64,000 bases of DNA from Geminicoccus harenae (GCF_019800005.1 NZ_JABGCL010000005.1:124001-188000), one strand, 5' to 3'. Shown: positions 49,186 to 57,636, numbered from the stretch's first letter. A program made the numbers and translations. Notes: generated by a model from the letters alone, not told the origin.

Positions 49186-49556
49186 TGGCCGGCTCGTTCA
49201 ACATCTGGGAACGCAACCCGGGACGGGCTGGCGACCGCGAGCTGCTGGAGCGCGCCGCGCGCGCCTACGGGTGCCAAGGCCTGGACTGGCGCAACGGCAG
49301 CTTGGCCTTCTACTACGACGACCCCGAGACCGGCCGCGAGGAATGGAACCCGCTGCAGAGTCTCGATCAGGCCATGCGCCTGGCTGTGCTCAAGGGCTTT
49401 ACCGTGAGCACGCGGGCGGGCAGCGGCCACAAGTCCCGCGTCTGGGACCAGTTCGGCGTCAGCCTGTGCACGGTCGGCCACAACGGCGATCCGGTGGCTG
49501 CGACCTGCCGGGCGATCGTGGTGGCGGCCTCCGAGGCTCTGGACCGGTCATCATGA
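49182..49556 (+). CDS. Phage hypothetical protein
   Basis: A 124-residue protein: RELLERAARAYGCQGLDWRN, MRLAVLKGFTVSTRAGSGHK, then VWDQFGVSLCTVGHNGDPVA and TCRAIVVAASEAL. The late part looks like a DUF2591-type small phage protein. Overlaps the previous gene (ATGATG). Confidence 0.6.
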   Translation: MMAGSFNIWERNPGRAGDRELLERAARAYGCQGLDWRNGSLAFYYDDPETGREEWNPLQSLDQAMRLAVLKGFTVSTRAGSGHKSRVWDQFGVSLCTVGHNGDPVAATCRAIVVAASEALDRSS

Positions 49557-49777
49557 GCGGCCAATCCCGCCGCGCCAGCCTTGCCGAGGCTGGCGTCAAC
49601 ATCGCCATCGGCTATGTGGTCGCGATTGCCGCGTAGTGCCTGATCTTCCCGCTGTTCGGCATCCACGTCGGGCTGGCCGAGAACCTGGGCATCGGCGCGG
49701 CCTTCACGGTCGTCTCGCTGGTGCGCAGCTACGTGCTGCGCCGGCTGTTCAACTGGCTGCAGGTTCGGCGGGCCTGA
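49553..49777 (+). pseudogene. Two-span phage membrane protein with an in-frame TAG
   Basis: The start overlaps the previous stop (ATGA). The frame reads SLAEAGVNIAIGYVVAIAA, then TAG, then CLIFPLFGIHVGLAENLGIG and AAFTVVSLVRSYVLRRLF to the natural end. The part after TAG is clearly coding and matches the usual C-terminal half of this small membrane family, where homologues have Gln at the TAG position. One C-to-T change would create it. Other genes here end in TAG, so recoding is unlikely. Confidence 0.65.
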
Positions 49778-49837
49778 CGCCGGATTGATAGTCTCGTGCG
49801 CGCAACAGCTAAGGCGTTGGGAAACCAGCGCCTTATT

Positions 49838-49855
49838 CATTTTTGATGATAGAAT
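49838..49855 (+). promoter_or_regulatory. Weak promoter/operator (TCATTTTTGAT + TAGAAT)
   Basis: Degenerate operator word followed by TAGAAT, 42 bases before the next small gene. Weakest member of the set. Confidence 0.3.
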
Positions 49856-49896
49856 GGGCGCTCGTCGGGCGTGGTGCCCGTAAATCAAGGAAGGGA

Positions 49897-50106
49897 ATGG
49901 ACCTTAACATCGAAGCCATGAAGGCGGCCGCGCGCGCGCCGGACCGTAACCCGCCACCGGACCCCGCCGCCGTCCTGGCGCTGATCGAGGAACTGGAGCG
50001 GACGCAACGCAACCGCGACATGTGGAAGGGGCAATGCGAGAGGCAGGCCGACGAGCTGCGCCGCATCCACGTCGAGCAGGCCGAAGCCGTGGGGTTCAAG
50101 CCGTGA
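49897..50106 (+). CDS. Small helical phage protein
   Basis: A 69-residue, mostly helical protein (VLALIEELERTQRNRDMWKG, CERQADELRRIHVEQAEAVG) with a good SD (AAGGAAGGG). Overlaps the GTG of the next gene. Coiled-coil-like; function unknown. Confidence 0.6.
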   Translation: MDLNIEAMKAAARAPDRNPPPDPAAVLALIEELERTQRNRDMWKGQCERQADELRRIHVEQAEAVGFKP

Positions 50107-50726
50107 GCTACGTCCCCCATCCTTCGACTATTGCCCACCGCGCCATCGAGCACCTGAAGGGGCTGCCGCCCGGCGGCACGATCGCCACGGGCCCGCTGGC
50201 GGAAATCCTCGGCACCGACACTGGCACGATCCTCACCGGCCTGCAGACCGCCATCAAGCACGACGTCGTGGTCCGCGAGCGCATCAACGGCCTGTTCCAC
50301 TGGCGGATGGCCGATCAGTCGGCCCGCGTGGCGGCCTCGCCCGAGCTGCTGGTGGCCAAGCCGCCCGTGCCCAAGGTGGAGCCGCCCAAGCCCAAGCCGG
50401 ACGAGCGCCGGTTCGAGGGCGTGGACATCGACGGCCCGCGTGTCCGCCGCCCCGAGCCCGAGCCGGAACCGGCCCCGCCGCCGCCGCCCGCGCCGGAACC
50501 GGAGGCCCCGCCGCCCGCGCCGACGCCGGTTGCCGAGCCGGTCGTCGATCCGCTGCCCGTCGAGATGCCACCGGTGGTGCCCGTCGTCGAGGCCCAGCCG
50601 TTCCGCTTCTCCTGGTGCAACGACGGCACGATCACGGTGAGCAAGGGCGGCGGCTCGGTCGTGCTCGAAGGCAAGGAATACGACGAGCTCGCGCGCTTCA
50701 TCTACGTGGTGCGAAACCATCTGTAA
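50103..50726 (+). CDS. Winged-helix phage protein with proline-rich linker
   Basis: A 207-residue protein. The N-terminal 65 residues form a winged helix (IAHRAIEHLKGLPPGGTIAT, GPLAEILGTDTGTILTGLQT). A Pro/Glu/Ala linker of about 90 residues follows, and the C-terminal domain FRFSWCNDGTITVSKGGGSV, VLEGKEYDELARFIY is of unknown type. GTG start. Possibly a transcription factor with a ligand domain; role unknown. Confidence 0.6.
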   Translation: MSYVPHPSTIAHRAIEHLKGLPPGGTIATGPLAEILGTDTGTILTGLQTAIKHDVVVRERINGLFHWRMADQSARVAASPELLVAKPPVPKVEPPKPKPDERRFEGVDIDGPRVRRPEPEPEPAPPPPPAPEPEAPPPAPTPVAEPVVDPLPVEMPPVVPVVEAQPFRFSWCNDGTITVSKGGGSVVLEGKEYDELARFIYVVRNHL

Positions 50727-50745
50727 CGTGCGCTGCGCGCCCGAT

Positions 50746-50753
50746 GTCGTGAC
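50746..50753 (+). promoter_or_regulatory. GTCGTGAC element (no ATG at the usual distance)
   Basis: GATGTCGTGACCAGATGAT: consensus word plus GATGAT, but the first credible gene starts 55 bases downstream with its own SD (AGGAGAA). It may drive the small-gene run before the ART protein. Confidence 0.4.
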
Positions 50754-50808
50754 CAGATGATGAACCTGTCGAAGCACCGATCCATCGGCCAATCTTCAGG
50801 AGAACATC

Positions 50809-50931
50809 ATGCTCGGTTTCGTGTTGGGCGTCGCAGTCACCGCTGCGGCATGGGTATACGAGGCCAGGACTGGCTTCTTTGCCGGCAAGATCAAGGCCCT
50901 GCGCGGGTCGTTCGATAACCTCCTGGGCTGA
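50809..50931 (+). CDS. 40-residue membrane miniprotein
   Basis: MLGFVLGVAVTAAAWVYEAR followed by a basic amphipathic tail (FFAGKIKALRGSFDNLLG). Strong SD AGGAGAA. No recognised function. Confidence 0.55.
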   Translation: MLGFVLGVAVTAAAWVYEARTGFFAGKIKALRGSFDNLLG

Positions 50932-50932
50932 C

Positions 50933-51196
50933 ATGGCAGTTTTCGGTCAGCTCTCCCGGGACGAGATCATCCAGGATTTCACGCACTACGGCCTGATCTA
51001 TGGCTGCGTGCCGGTTTACCTGGGTGATCCCTACGGACCGGCACCGCTCGTCCAGGTGCGCAACTGGTGGCCGGATTGGGTCCTCGATGCGGCCGACGCG
51101 ATGTTCGGCTTCATGGCGGGCATCCGCCAATCCATCGATCCGACCTGGGAACATCCGGGCTTTCCGATCGCCGTCCTCGGCAAGATTGAGGCGTAG
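50933..51196 (+). CDS. Small phage hypothetical protein
   Basis: An 87-residue protein (MAVFGQLSRDEIIQDFTHYG, VQVRNWWPDWVLDAADAMFG). Starts one base after the preceding stop. Aromatic-rich; no family recognised. Confidence 0.55.
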   Translation: MAVFGQLSRDEIIQDFTHYGLIYGCVPVYLGDPYGPAPLVQVRNWWPDWVLDAADAMFGFMAGIRQSIDPTWEHPGFPIAVLGKIEA

Positions 51197-51197
51197 C

Positions 51198-51452
51198 ATG
51201 GAACAGCACCGCAACCCCGACGGCACGTACAACGGCGCTGCGGTGCTTTCCGACCTTACCGGCATCCCGCAGGACGGGGTGCGGCAAATATTCGAGCAGG
51301 TGAAGGCCAACCACGCCAAGCTGGTCGCCTGCCCATTCCACGACTTCGTCCCGCTGGGAGGTCCGCGCAAGCGCTACCGCTGCCAGAATTGCAGCGGCGA
51401 GGTCGATTTCAATGCCTACCACTGGCACGAACAGGGACGTAGGCCACGATGA
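51198..51452 (+). CDS. Zinc-ribbon phage protein
   Basis: An 84-residue protein with CPFHDF and YRCQNCSGEVDFNAYHWHEQ, giving a Cys/His zinc site. Overlaps the next start by four bases (ATGA). Unknown function. Confidence 0.55.
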   Translation: MEQHRNPDGTYNGAAVLSDLTGIPQDGVRQIFEQVKANHAKLVACPFHDFVPLGGPRKRYRCQNCSGEVDFNAYHWHEQGRRPR

Positions 51453-51595
51453 TCAGCGATCAACTGTCATTCTTCTCCGGCGCGGCTGCTGCCGGTGCAT
51501 TTCTGTCGCTCTGCAACAGGGACACGATTAACGCCGGCTATCTCGCGTTCTTGGCGTGGGCATGCTGGACCGGTCGGAAGCTGCCGCCATGCTGA
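51449..51595 (+). CDS. 48-residue membrane miniprotein
   Basis: Two short hydrophobic stretches (SFFSGAAAAGAFLSLC, AGYLAFLAWACWTG). Overlaps the next gene's start. Unknown function. Confidence 0.45.
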   Translation: MISDQLSFFSGAAAAGAFLSLCNRDTINAGYLAFLAWACWTGRKLPPC

Positions 51596-51843
51596 CGATC
51601 CCGCCCGCCGCCGCCAGCCGGTTCACCCAGCTATTCTGGCCGCAGCTCGATGCCGCCAGCGAGGCCTGCGCCATCATCGAGGACTTCGCGCCCGCCGACC
51701 GCCAGCCGGACGGCCCAATCGACGCGCCAGGCCTCACGCCGGCACAGCGCCTCTACCTGTTCCACCTCGCCCAGCAGATGGCCCTGCGCAATCACCTGGC
51801 GCTGGGCGACGCCGACGATTTTCTGGATCGCCTGGCGGCCTGA
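51589..51843 (+). CDS. Small phage hypothetical protein
   Basis: An 84-residue protein starting MLTIPPAAASRFTQLFWPQL (an upstream in-frame ATG at 51562 is an alternative). The C-terminal QRLYLFHLAQQMALRNHLAL part is helical. Last gene before the ADP-ribosyltransferase cassette. Unknown function. Confidence 0.5.
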   Translation: MLTIPPAAASRFTQLFWPQLDAASEACAIIEDFAPADRQPDGPIDAPGLTPAQRLYLFHLAQQMALRNHLALGDADDFLDRLAA

Positions 51844-51864
51844 ATCGGCTGCGGTGCGGCGGGC

Positions 51865-51872
51865 GTCGTGAC
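51865..51872 (+). promoter_or_regulatory. GTCGTGAC element, 14 bases before the ART-protein ATG
   Basis: GGCGTCGTGACC, then GTACTGT and ATG exactly 14 bases later, no SD. TACTGT occupies the -10 position expected for a leaderless transcript. Confidence 0.55.
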
Positions 51873-51886
51873 CGTACTGTGGTGTC

Positions 51887-54800
51887 ATGCGCCCGAACCT
51901 CGCCTCCGCCGTGCCGATCCTGTTCCTGAAGTCGTCCTTCAAGGGCCAGCACGGCTATGCCCTCTACGGCCACCCGATGCGGTGGCACAAGATCACCGCC
52001 GAGAAGCCTGCGCCCAAGGGCGCGCCGACTGCCGCGCACCCGCTGGCCAGTGGCGAGCACGCGCCGACGCAGCACCTGGCCGAGCACGAGTGGGACCAGC
52101 TCAAGCTGCCCGAATCGAACACCAACGCCGGCACCTACAACGGCCAGCTCGCCAAGCTGAAGCAGATGTCTGAGGCCGGGCACGTCACCGGCATTCTGGC
52201 GTCCAGCTTCGGCACCAACACCTACGGCAAGAAGCTGGCGGCGGTGGCCAACCACCTGCTCGGGCTGCACGGCAGCGAGCACAAGGTGACGCCAGGCCAG
52301 AAGGCCGGCGAGCACCCGGCGGTGCAGACGCGGCCGGCGCCCAAGCCGGATCCCGCGCTGAGCGGCGACGCCTGGTCCTATCTCGGCTCGGCCGCATCGA
52401 CCGCCGACACCGCGCAGAAGTGGCTGGATGCCAACCCCGGCAAGGCCGACGAGCTGTCCTCCGCCCTGGTCGACAAGGGCAAGCTCGACGTGGCGAAGAA
52501 GCTGGGCATCTACAAGCCGCCGTCGTCCGGCCAGCCGCCCGCGCAGGCCCTGAAGGCCCCGACGCCGCCGTCGCTCAAGGACTTCAACTACAACCTGGTC
52601 GCCAAGCAGTGGGCGCAGATGTACGAGGCCGGTGCGCACGAAGCGCTGAAGGCCAGCCTGTCCAAGCTCGCCGCGAGCGTGCAGGACAAGCCGAGCCTGG
52701 CGGCAGGTTCGGACGGCCTGGCGCTGCTGAAGTACGGCGTGCAGCTCGGCAAGCTGGTCGGCGGCGACAACCCGCTGCAGGCCACCGTGGCGTCGGCCAC
52801 CGCAGCGCCGAAGGCGGCCGCGCCGGCACCCAAGCCCGCGCCGACGCAGCCGGCCACGCACCAGGCCGCCGCCGCCGTTGATTGGTCCGCGCTTACCCTG
52901 CCGGAGTCGAACTCGAACGCCGCCTCGGTCAACAAGAAGGTCGCCGCGCTGAAGGCCGCCGCCGAGAAGGGCGACGTGGCCGCCGTGCAGGCGATAGCGA
53001 CCGGCAAGAACACCTACAACCTGAAGATCGAGGCGGCGAAGCAGAAGGTGCTGGCGGCGCTGGGCGGCGGGCAGCCACCCGCTGCGCCCAAGGTCGCGCG
53101 CGTGTCTGCGACTAGCGCGCCGGCATCCGCTGCGGACAAGTTCAAGGCGGCCCTGGCTGCCGCGACGACGCCCGCTGCCGCGCAGAAAGCCGCGCTCCAG
53201 TATGTCGTCGATGCCGGCCAGTCGGCGAACGCCTGGACCACGGCGATCAACAACCTGGGTTTCGCGGGCTTCGATCTCCCCGCCAACAACCTCGCCGCGA
53301 ACCAGGGCTTCGGCCAGGCGGCGAAGATGCTGGCGGCGCTGGATGACGACGCGCCGGCGGCCATGCCCGAGCTGTCGCTGCACGGCAAGGTCGCAGCGGC
53401 TGGCAGCTCCAGCAAGGTCGCCGACCTGCTCTACGCCCACGTCACCGGCAAGGGGAAATCCCCCGAGGCTTTCGACGAGGCCCAGGCGGCCGCCTTCGAC
53501 CACGGCTACCACGACCACGCCGACAACATCGCCAAGTGGAAGGACAGCACGCATCCGCCTGTGGTGCAGCCGCCAGCGCCTGACCCCGCCCCGGCGCCCG
53601 CCGCGAAGATTGGCGTCGACGCCGTCCAGGTCCCCGACTTCGGCCAGGCCGAGGTCTGGGACAAGCGCTATGCGATGATGGCCGAGCACATCAAGCAGTC
53701 GGTCCTGGAGAAGGGCAAGCTGGGCTTCAGTGGCGGCCTGGTCACCGTCCACAAGACCGGCTCGAAGGCGGGCGGCTTCACCCTGAAGGTGCCGAACCAG
53801 CAGGGCGGGTACTTCAAGGCCTTCGTGGGCGCGGAGTCTACCAAGCCCCGCGTGCAGAAGATGCACGCCTTCCTGCAGGAGCTCCAGGCGGCCGCCGGCA
53901 AGACGCCGGCCAAGAAGGCGCCGAAGGTCTCCAACGTCGTGCAGGCCGGCCCGAAGGAAGGCGACACCAAGACCGAGAACGGCGTCCAGTACGTCCTGAA
54001 GAACGGCCGCTGGCACAAGGTGCAGGCCGACGCGCCGGCGCCCGAGCCGGCCGACGCCGGTCCGACCGACATCTCGAGCTGGAAGAAGGTCGGCCAGCAG
54101 CAGGGCTCGAACCCGGGCGGCCTGTTCGAGGCGCCCGACGGCACCAAGTGGTATTGCAAGTTCCCGTCCAACCCCGAGCACGCCAAGTCCGAGGTGCTGG
54201 CCGCCAAGCTCTACGAGGCAGCCGGCGTGAAGGTGCCGTCGCTCAAGACGGTCGAGCAGGGAGGCAAGCTGGGCATCGCCTCCAAGTGGGTGGACGGGCT
54301 CAAGCAGGCCGGTCCGGACAAGCTGGCGAAGGCCAGCGGCGCGCACTCGGGCTTTGCCGTCGACGCCTGGCTGGCCAATTGGGATGTGGTCGGCCTGGGC
54401 AACGACAACCTGGTGCTCGGCGCCGACGGCAAGGCCGTGCGCGTGGACGTGGGCGGCGCGCTGGAGTTCCGCGCGCAGGGCGGCAAGAAGGAGCTGGCGG
54501 CCTCGGTCACCGAGCTCAACACCCTGCAAGACCCGAAGATCAACGTCCAGGCGGCCGCCGTGTTCAAGGGCATCACGCCGCACGACATCGCCGCCAGCGT
54601 GGCGAAGGTCGTCTCGGTGCCCGACAGCGTGATCAAGTCGCTGTGCAAGCACTACGGGCCCGGCGACGACGCCGCACGCCTGGCGCTGGCCGAGAAGCTG
54701 ATCGCGCGCAAGGACGACCTGCTCAAGAAGTACCCGAAGGCGGCCAAGGCCCTGAAGAAGCGCCTGAACCCTTCGTCGCTGCCGGTGGACCCGGCGCGCC

Positions 54801-55804
54801 TGCCGAAGGCGCACGACTTCGCCAACTGGAACGGCCCGGGCAAGGGCCTGTCCTCCAAGGACCACGTCAACGCGGCCAACGCCGCCGTCGAGCAGGAGAT
54901 GTTGGCGCTGGCCGCTGCCGGCAACCTGCCGGCGCTCAAGGCCTTCCAGTTCCACTCCCTAGACAAGGAGACCGGGCAGGCCACCGGCGCCGCGCACCCG
55001 ATCACGCAACACCCGTCCAAGCACGTCGTGCAACTGCACATGGACCTGGTGCAGATCCTTGACGAAATCGCCAACCCGCCCGAGCCGCTGAAGCTGTTCC
55101 GCTCGACGGACGTAAGCAGCGTGGAGGCGCTTGCCGATGCCTTCCCGTCGCAGCCGTTCGGCACGACCGTCGCAAAGGTCAAGTCGAACGAGAAGCTGGG
55201 CTTCTGGGTCGCCATGGGCCAGGTCTCGTCGGTCGAGCACCTGCGGCCCAAGACGGTCTCGCACCTGTCGTCGGCGGCGATCGCGGCGGCCAAGCAGAAG
55301 TTCCAGGAGGCGTCGCCGCTGGCCAAGCACTTCGTGCAGTCGGTGCAGGCGTCGGGCTCCTACAACGACCTTTTCCGGCAGGGCAAAGAAAAGGACCACA
55401 CCGGCAACAAGCTGTCCGACGTCGCGCAGGCCGCGCTGGAGTTTGCGACCAGCCAACCGGAAGGAACCACCGTCTATCGCTGGCAGAACATGTCGGATGA
55501 GATGGTGAAGAAGGTTCTCCAGGCACCCGAGGGCACCGTATTTCAGGCGACGGGGCCGATGTGCACGTCGTATGATCCAACGGCAACGTCGCACTTTGGC
55601 AAGCATCGCGTGGTAATCCGTTACGCCAAGGGCGCCAAGGCCGTTGAGTCGTTCGGGTCCGGAGCATTCAAAGGTGAGAAGGAAATCACCACGCTGCCCA
55701 ACTCGCGGTTCGTCGTGCTGTCGCGCCAGATGACTAATGGCCGCCTGGAACTCGAGGTCCTCATGCTCCCGCCCGACTTGGGCATTACTCAAAAAAGCGC
55801 GTAA
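51887..55804 (+). CDS. 1,305-residue phage protein with kinase-like and ADP-ribosyltransferase domains
   Basis: Layout: N-terminal PILFLKSSFKGQHGYALYG; two copies of a repeat starting LPESNTNAGTYNGQLAKLK and LPESNSNAASVNKKVAALK (about residues 74-125 and 341-390); Ala/Pro-rich linkers; a HipA/PI-kinase-like domain at about 735-870 (GTKWYCKFPSNPEHAKSEVL, AWLANWDVVGLGNDNLV, VRVDVGGALEF); and a C-terminal R-S-E class ADP-ribosyltransferase at about 1190-1300 with Arg1198 in VYRWQ, CTSYD at 1226-1230 and the ExE pair Glu1264/Glu1266 in GEKEI. Probably a virion-delivered effector acting on host targets. No SD; it follows the GTCGTGAC word. Confidence 0.75.
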   Translation: MRPNLASAVPILFLKSSFKGQHGYALYGHPMRWHKITAEKPAPKGAPTAAHPLASGEHAPTQHLAEHEWDQLKLPESNTNAGTYNGQLAKLKQMSEAGHVTGILASSFGTNTYGKKLAAVANHLLGLHGSEHKVTPGQKAGEHPAVQTRPAPKPDPALSGDAWSYLGSAASTADTAQKWLDANPGKADELSSALVDKGKLDVAKKLGIYKPPSSGQPPAQALKAPTPPSLKDFNYNLVAKQWAQMYEAGAHEALKASLSKLAASVQDKPSLAAGSDGLALLKYGVQLGKLVGGDNPLQATVASATAAPKAAAPAPKPAPTQPATHQAAAAVDWSALTLPESNSNAASVNKKVAALKAAAEKGDVAAVQAIATGKNTYNLKIEAAKQKVLAALGGGQPPAAPKVARVSATSAPASAADKFKAALAAATTPAAAQKAALQYVVDAGQSANAWTTAINNLGFAGFDLPANNLAANQGFGQAAKMLAALDDDAPAAMPELSLHGKVAAAGSSSKVADLLYAHVTGKGKSPEAFDEAQAAAFDHGYHDHADNIAKWKDSTHPPVVQPPAPDPAPAPAAKIGVDAVQVPDFGQAEVWDKRYAMMAEHIKQSVLEKGKLGFSGGLVTVHKTGSKAGGFTLKVPNQQGGYFKAFVGAESTKPRVQKMHAFLQELQAAAGKTPAKKAPKVSNVVQAGPKEGDTKTENGVQYVLKNGRWHKVQADAPAPEPADAGPTDISSWKKVGQQQGSNPGGLFEAPDGTKWYCKFPSNPEHAKSEVLAAKLYEAAGVKVPSLKTVEQGGKLGIASKWVDGLKQAGPDKLAKASGAHSGFAVDAWLANWDVVGLGNDNLVLGADGKAVRVDVGGALEFRAQGGKKELAASVTELNTLQDPKINVQAAAVFKGITPHDIAASVAKVVSVPDSVIKSLCKHYGPGDDAARLALAEKLIARKDDLLKKYPKAAKALKKRLNPSSLPVDPARLPKAHDFANWNGPGKGLSSKDHVNAANAAVEQEMLALAAAGNLPALKAFQFHSLDKETGQATGAAHPITQHPSKHVVQLHMDLVQILDEIANPPEPLKLFRSTDVSSVEALADAFPSQPFGTTVAKVKSNEKLGFWVAMGQVSSVEHLRPKTVSHLSSAAIAAAKQKFQEASPLAKHFVQSVQASGSYNDLFRQGKEKDHTGNKLSDVAQAALEFATSQPEGTTVYRWQNMSDEMVKKVLQAPEGTVFQATGPMCTSYDPTATSHFGKHRVVIRYAKGAKAVESFGSGAFKGEKEITTLPNSRFVVLSRQMTNGRLELEVLMLPPDLGITQKSA

Positions 55805-55807
55805 AAT

Positions 55808-56308
55808 ATGACCATGGAAAAACGTGAAATCGAAGGCTCGCCGGAGCGTGCAGCCGATCGCGGGAGGGGCGAAGATCTCGGCTTCCCGACCGGCGATGTC
55901 CGGCCCTCGCTTGGCGATCCTGATGTGGTCCGTGGCCTGGTGCAGGACTTCGGCCAGGCGGTCGTCGGCGTGCGCGCCGACTACAACGGCGGCAAGCTCA
56001 CCGGCGAGCAGGCCCAGGACAGCATCAAGAAGCTGGCGCAGGCCTACGGCGACAAGTTCATGGGTCGCGACGCGCGCTTCGCGGCGCTGCCGTGGAACTC
56101 GCCCGAGCATCTGGGCCAGCGGATCAAGCATGCCGTGCCGGATACCGGCGACACCGACCCGGGCGCCGCGCTGTTCCTGGCGCTGGCGGCGTCCTTGATC
56201 GACGTTGCCATCCAGTACGAGAACCAGAAGCTGTCCGACCCTGCTGCCAAGGCGCACGTGCAGGACGCCATCTCCAGCGTGTCCACGCTGCTGCTGGGCA
56301 CGCCATGA
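55808..56308 (+). CDS. Phage hypothetical protein between ART and NUDIX genes
   Basis: A 166-residue helical protein (VRADYNGGKLTGEQAQDSIK, YGDKFMGRDARFAALPWNSP, FLALAASLIDVAIQYENQKL). It lies four bases after the ART protein and overlaps the NUDIX gene. It could be a partner or inhibitor of the ART protein; no family recognised. Confidence 0.55.
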   Translation: MTMEKREIEGSPERAADRGRGEDLGFPTGDVRPSLGDPDVVRGLVQDFGQAVVGVRADYNGGKLTGEQAQDSIKKLAQAYGDKFMGRDARFAALPWNSPEHLGQRIKHAVPDTGDTDPGAALFLALAASLIDVAIQYENQKLSDPAAKAHVQDAISSVSTLLLGTP

Positions 56309-57120
56309 CGGGTCCGATCCTGTTCGTGAAGGCCTACGTCCCGCCGCATCTGCGCGGCGGCCATCAGGTGAAGGGCTACCATCGCCGCGATCGCCCGGGG
56401 CACAGCCAGCCTGCCAAGGTGGTGCACCACACCGAGCTCGACCACCACGGCGAGCCGGTGAAGATCCACCAGCCGTCCACGCCCACGCCGCTCGCCGCTT
56501 TCGGCGATCCCAAGGCGGTGGCCACGGTCGTCCCTGGTGGTGAGGTTCCGGCGCAGCTCCACGGTGTGCTGTTCGAGCCGTGGGCCGACCACCCGACCAC
56601 GGCCGAGGGCTGGGACTACGTCGACGGCGTCAACGACGACCTCGATGAGCCGCCCATCCACGCGCCGAAAGGCAAGGCAGTCGCTTCTGGCGTGGTGATC
56701 GAGGAACCCGACGGCCGCGTGTGGCTTGTAGCGCCGACCAACGGGTTCGGCGGCTACAAGGCTTCGTTCCCGAAGGGAAACGCGGAGCCGGAATTGTCGC
56801 TGCAGGCCAATGCGATCAAGGAAGCCTTCGAGGAAACCGGATTGAAGGTAGAGATCACGGGCCTTGTCGGGGACTTCGAGCGCACTACCTCCGTGGCGCG
56901 CCTGTATCTGGCCAAGCGGATCGGCGGCACGCCGGCGCGCATGGGCTGGGAATCCCAGGCTGTGCACTTGGCACCCAAGGACAAGCTGTACGGCCTGCTG
57001 AACATGGCGACCGACCACGGGCCCGCTGAGGCCATCGGCGCCGGCCCGAAGCCGCCGCCTCCGCCCAAGCCGCCCAGCCAGACGTATCCAAAAAACCACA
57101 AGTCCGGCATGTTATTTTAG
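56305..57120 (+). CDS. NUDIX hydrolase with phage N-terminal motif
   Basis: A 271-residue protein. It starts MTGPILFVKAYVPPHLRGGH, sharing PILF[LV]K with the ART protein. The NUDIX box GNAEPELSLQANAIKEAFEE followed by TGLKVEITG matches Gx5Ex7xExxEExGU except that Lys replaces the usual Arg. Preceding strand VSGVVIEEPDGRVWLV fits the fold. A Pro-rich C-terminal tail follows. It could hydrolyse ADP-ribose or other nucleoside diphosphates, which fits its ART neighbour. Confidence 0.85.
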   Translation: MTGPILFVKAYVPPHLRGGHQVKGYHRRDRPGHSQPAKVVHHTELDHHGEPVKIHQPSTPTPLAAFGDPKAVATVVPGGEVPAQLHGVLFEPWADHPTTAEGWDYVDGVNDDLDEPPIHAPKGKAVASGVVIEEPDGRVWLVAPTNGFGGYKASFPKGNAEPELSLQANAIKEAFEETGLKVEITGLVGDFERTTSVARLYLAKRIGGTPARMGWESQAVHLAPKDKLYGLLNMATDHGPAEAIGAGPKPPPPPKPPSQTYPKNHKSGMLF

Positions 57121-57157
57121 GTGACAGAAGAAACCGAGCCGATTTAGACGACCCTTG

Positions 57158-57175
57158 CTCAAATTTGAGTATACT
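57158..57175 (+). promoter_or_regulatory. Operator CTCAAATTTGAG + TATACT
   Basis: Perfect palindrome CTCAAATTTGAG overlapping the start of a TATACT -10 box, 27 bases before the next ATG. Confidence 0.6.
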
Positions 57176-57201
57176 AAGACTTTCCATCCAGGGTCCTCAA
57201 A

Positions 57202-57582
57202 ATGTGGTTCTGCCTAAACAACGGTTTCCTCTCGGTCGTCGCTCCTGCCGATAATCTTGAAGGTGAATTCTTGCTGGTTCGCGCTCGCCGGCAAGGTGAT
57301 ATTGAGCGTTATTTTCCCGGAGCCAAGGTCGAGCGTCGTCCGGAGCGCGATTACTTGTTCCGTGCGCTAGTCCCGCGCGAGGAAGTGGCGGCTGTGATCG
57401 CCGCCGAGATCGCGGGTATCAACTACAACAACTTCAAGAACTCGGTGTGCGACGACCGCCTGCACGGGGCCTACTCCCGTGTGTGGAGCACAATGGCTGC
57501 CTTGCAGCCCACGCCGCCTTACTCGGGCACCCGTGGCCGCCGCCGCCCCGCTCAATTGGCGTTCCCCAAGGGGACTGAATGA
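57202..57582 (+). CDS. Conserved phage/alphaproteobacterial hypothetical protein
   Basis: A 126-residue protein starting MWFCLNNGFLSVVAPADNLE with LLVRARRQGDIERYFPGAKV and INYNNFKNSVCDDRLHGAYS, VWSTM. I recognise this pattern from uncharacterised proteins in many rhizobial and phage genomes. It is driven by its own operator-promoter, which suggests expression in the lysogen or early. Function unknown. Confidence 0.7.
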   Translation: MWFCLNNGFLSVVAPADNLEGEFLLVRARRQGDIERYFPGAKVERRPERDYLFRALVPREEVAAVIAAEIAGINYNNFKNSVCDDRLHGAYSRVWSTMAALQPTPPYSGTRGRRRPAQLAFPKGTE

Positions 57583-57620
57583 GTTCGAGATAGCGGGCAC
57601 ACGCGGTTCTTCGGACCGAC

Positions 57621-57628
57621 ATCGTGAC
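57621..57628 (+). promoter_or_regulatory. ATCGTGAC variant of the GTCGTGAC element
   Basis: One mismatch to consensus, followed by CACACAAT, then a strong hairpin before the next ATG (40 bases on). Confidence 0.4.
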
Positions 57629-57636
57629 CACACAAT

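Noticed and set aside
49553..49777. TAG-to-Gln recoding of the phage
   Set aside because: Several phage genes in the window end with TAG at sensible positions, so a single nonsense mutation is simpler.
51734..54955. 1,073-codon minus-strand frame opposite the ART protein
   Set aside because: Leu/Val/Arg/Gly-rich antisense of a GC-rich Ala/Lys-rich gene; no motif. The plus strand has kinase-like and ART motifs.
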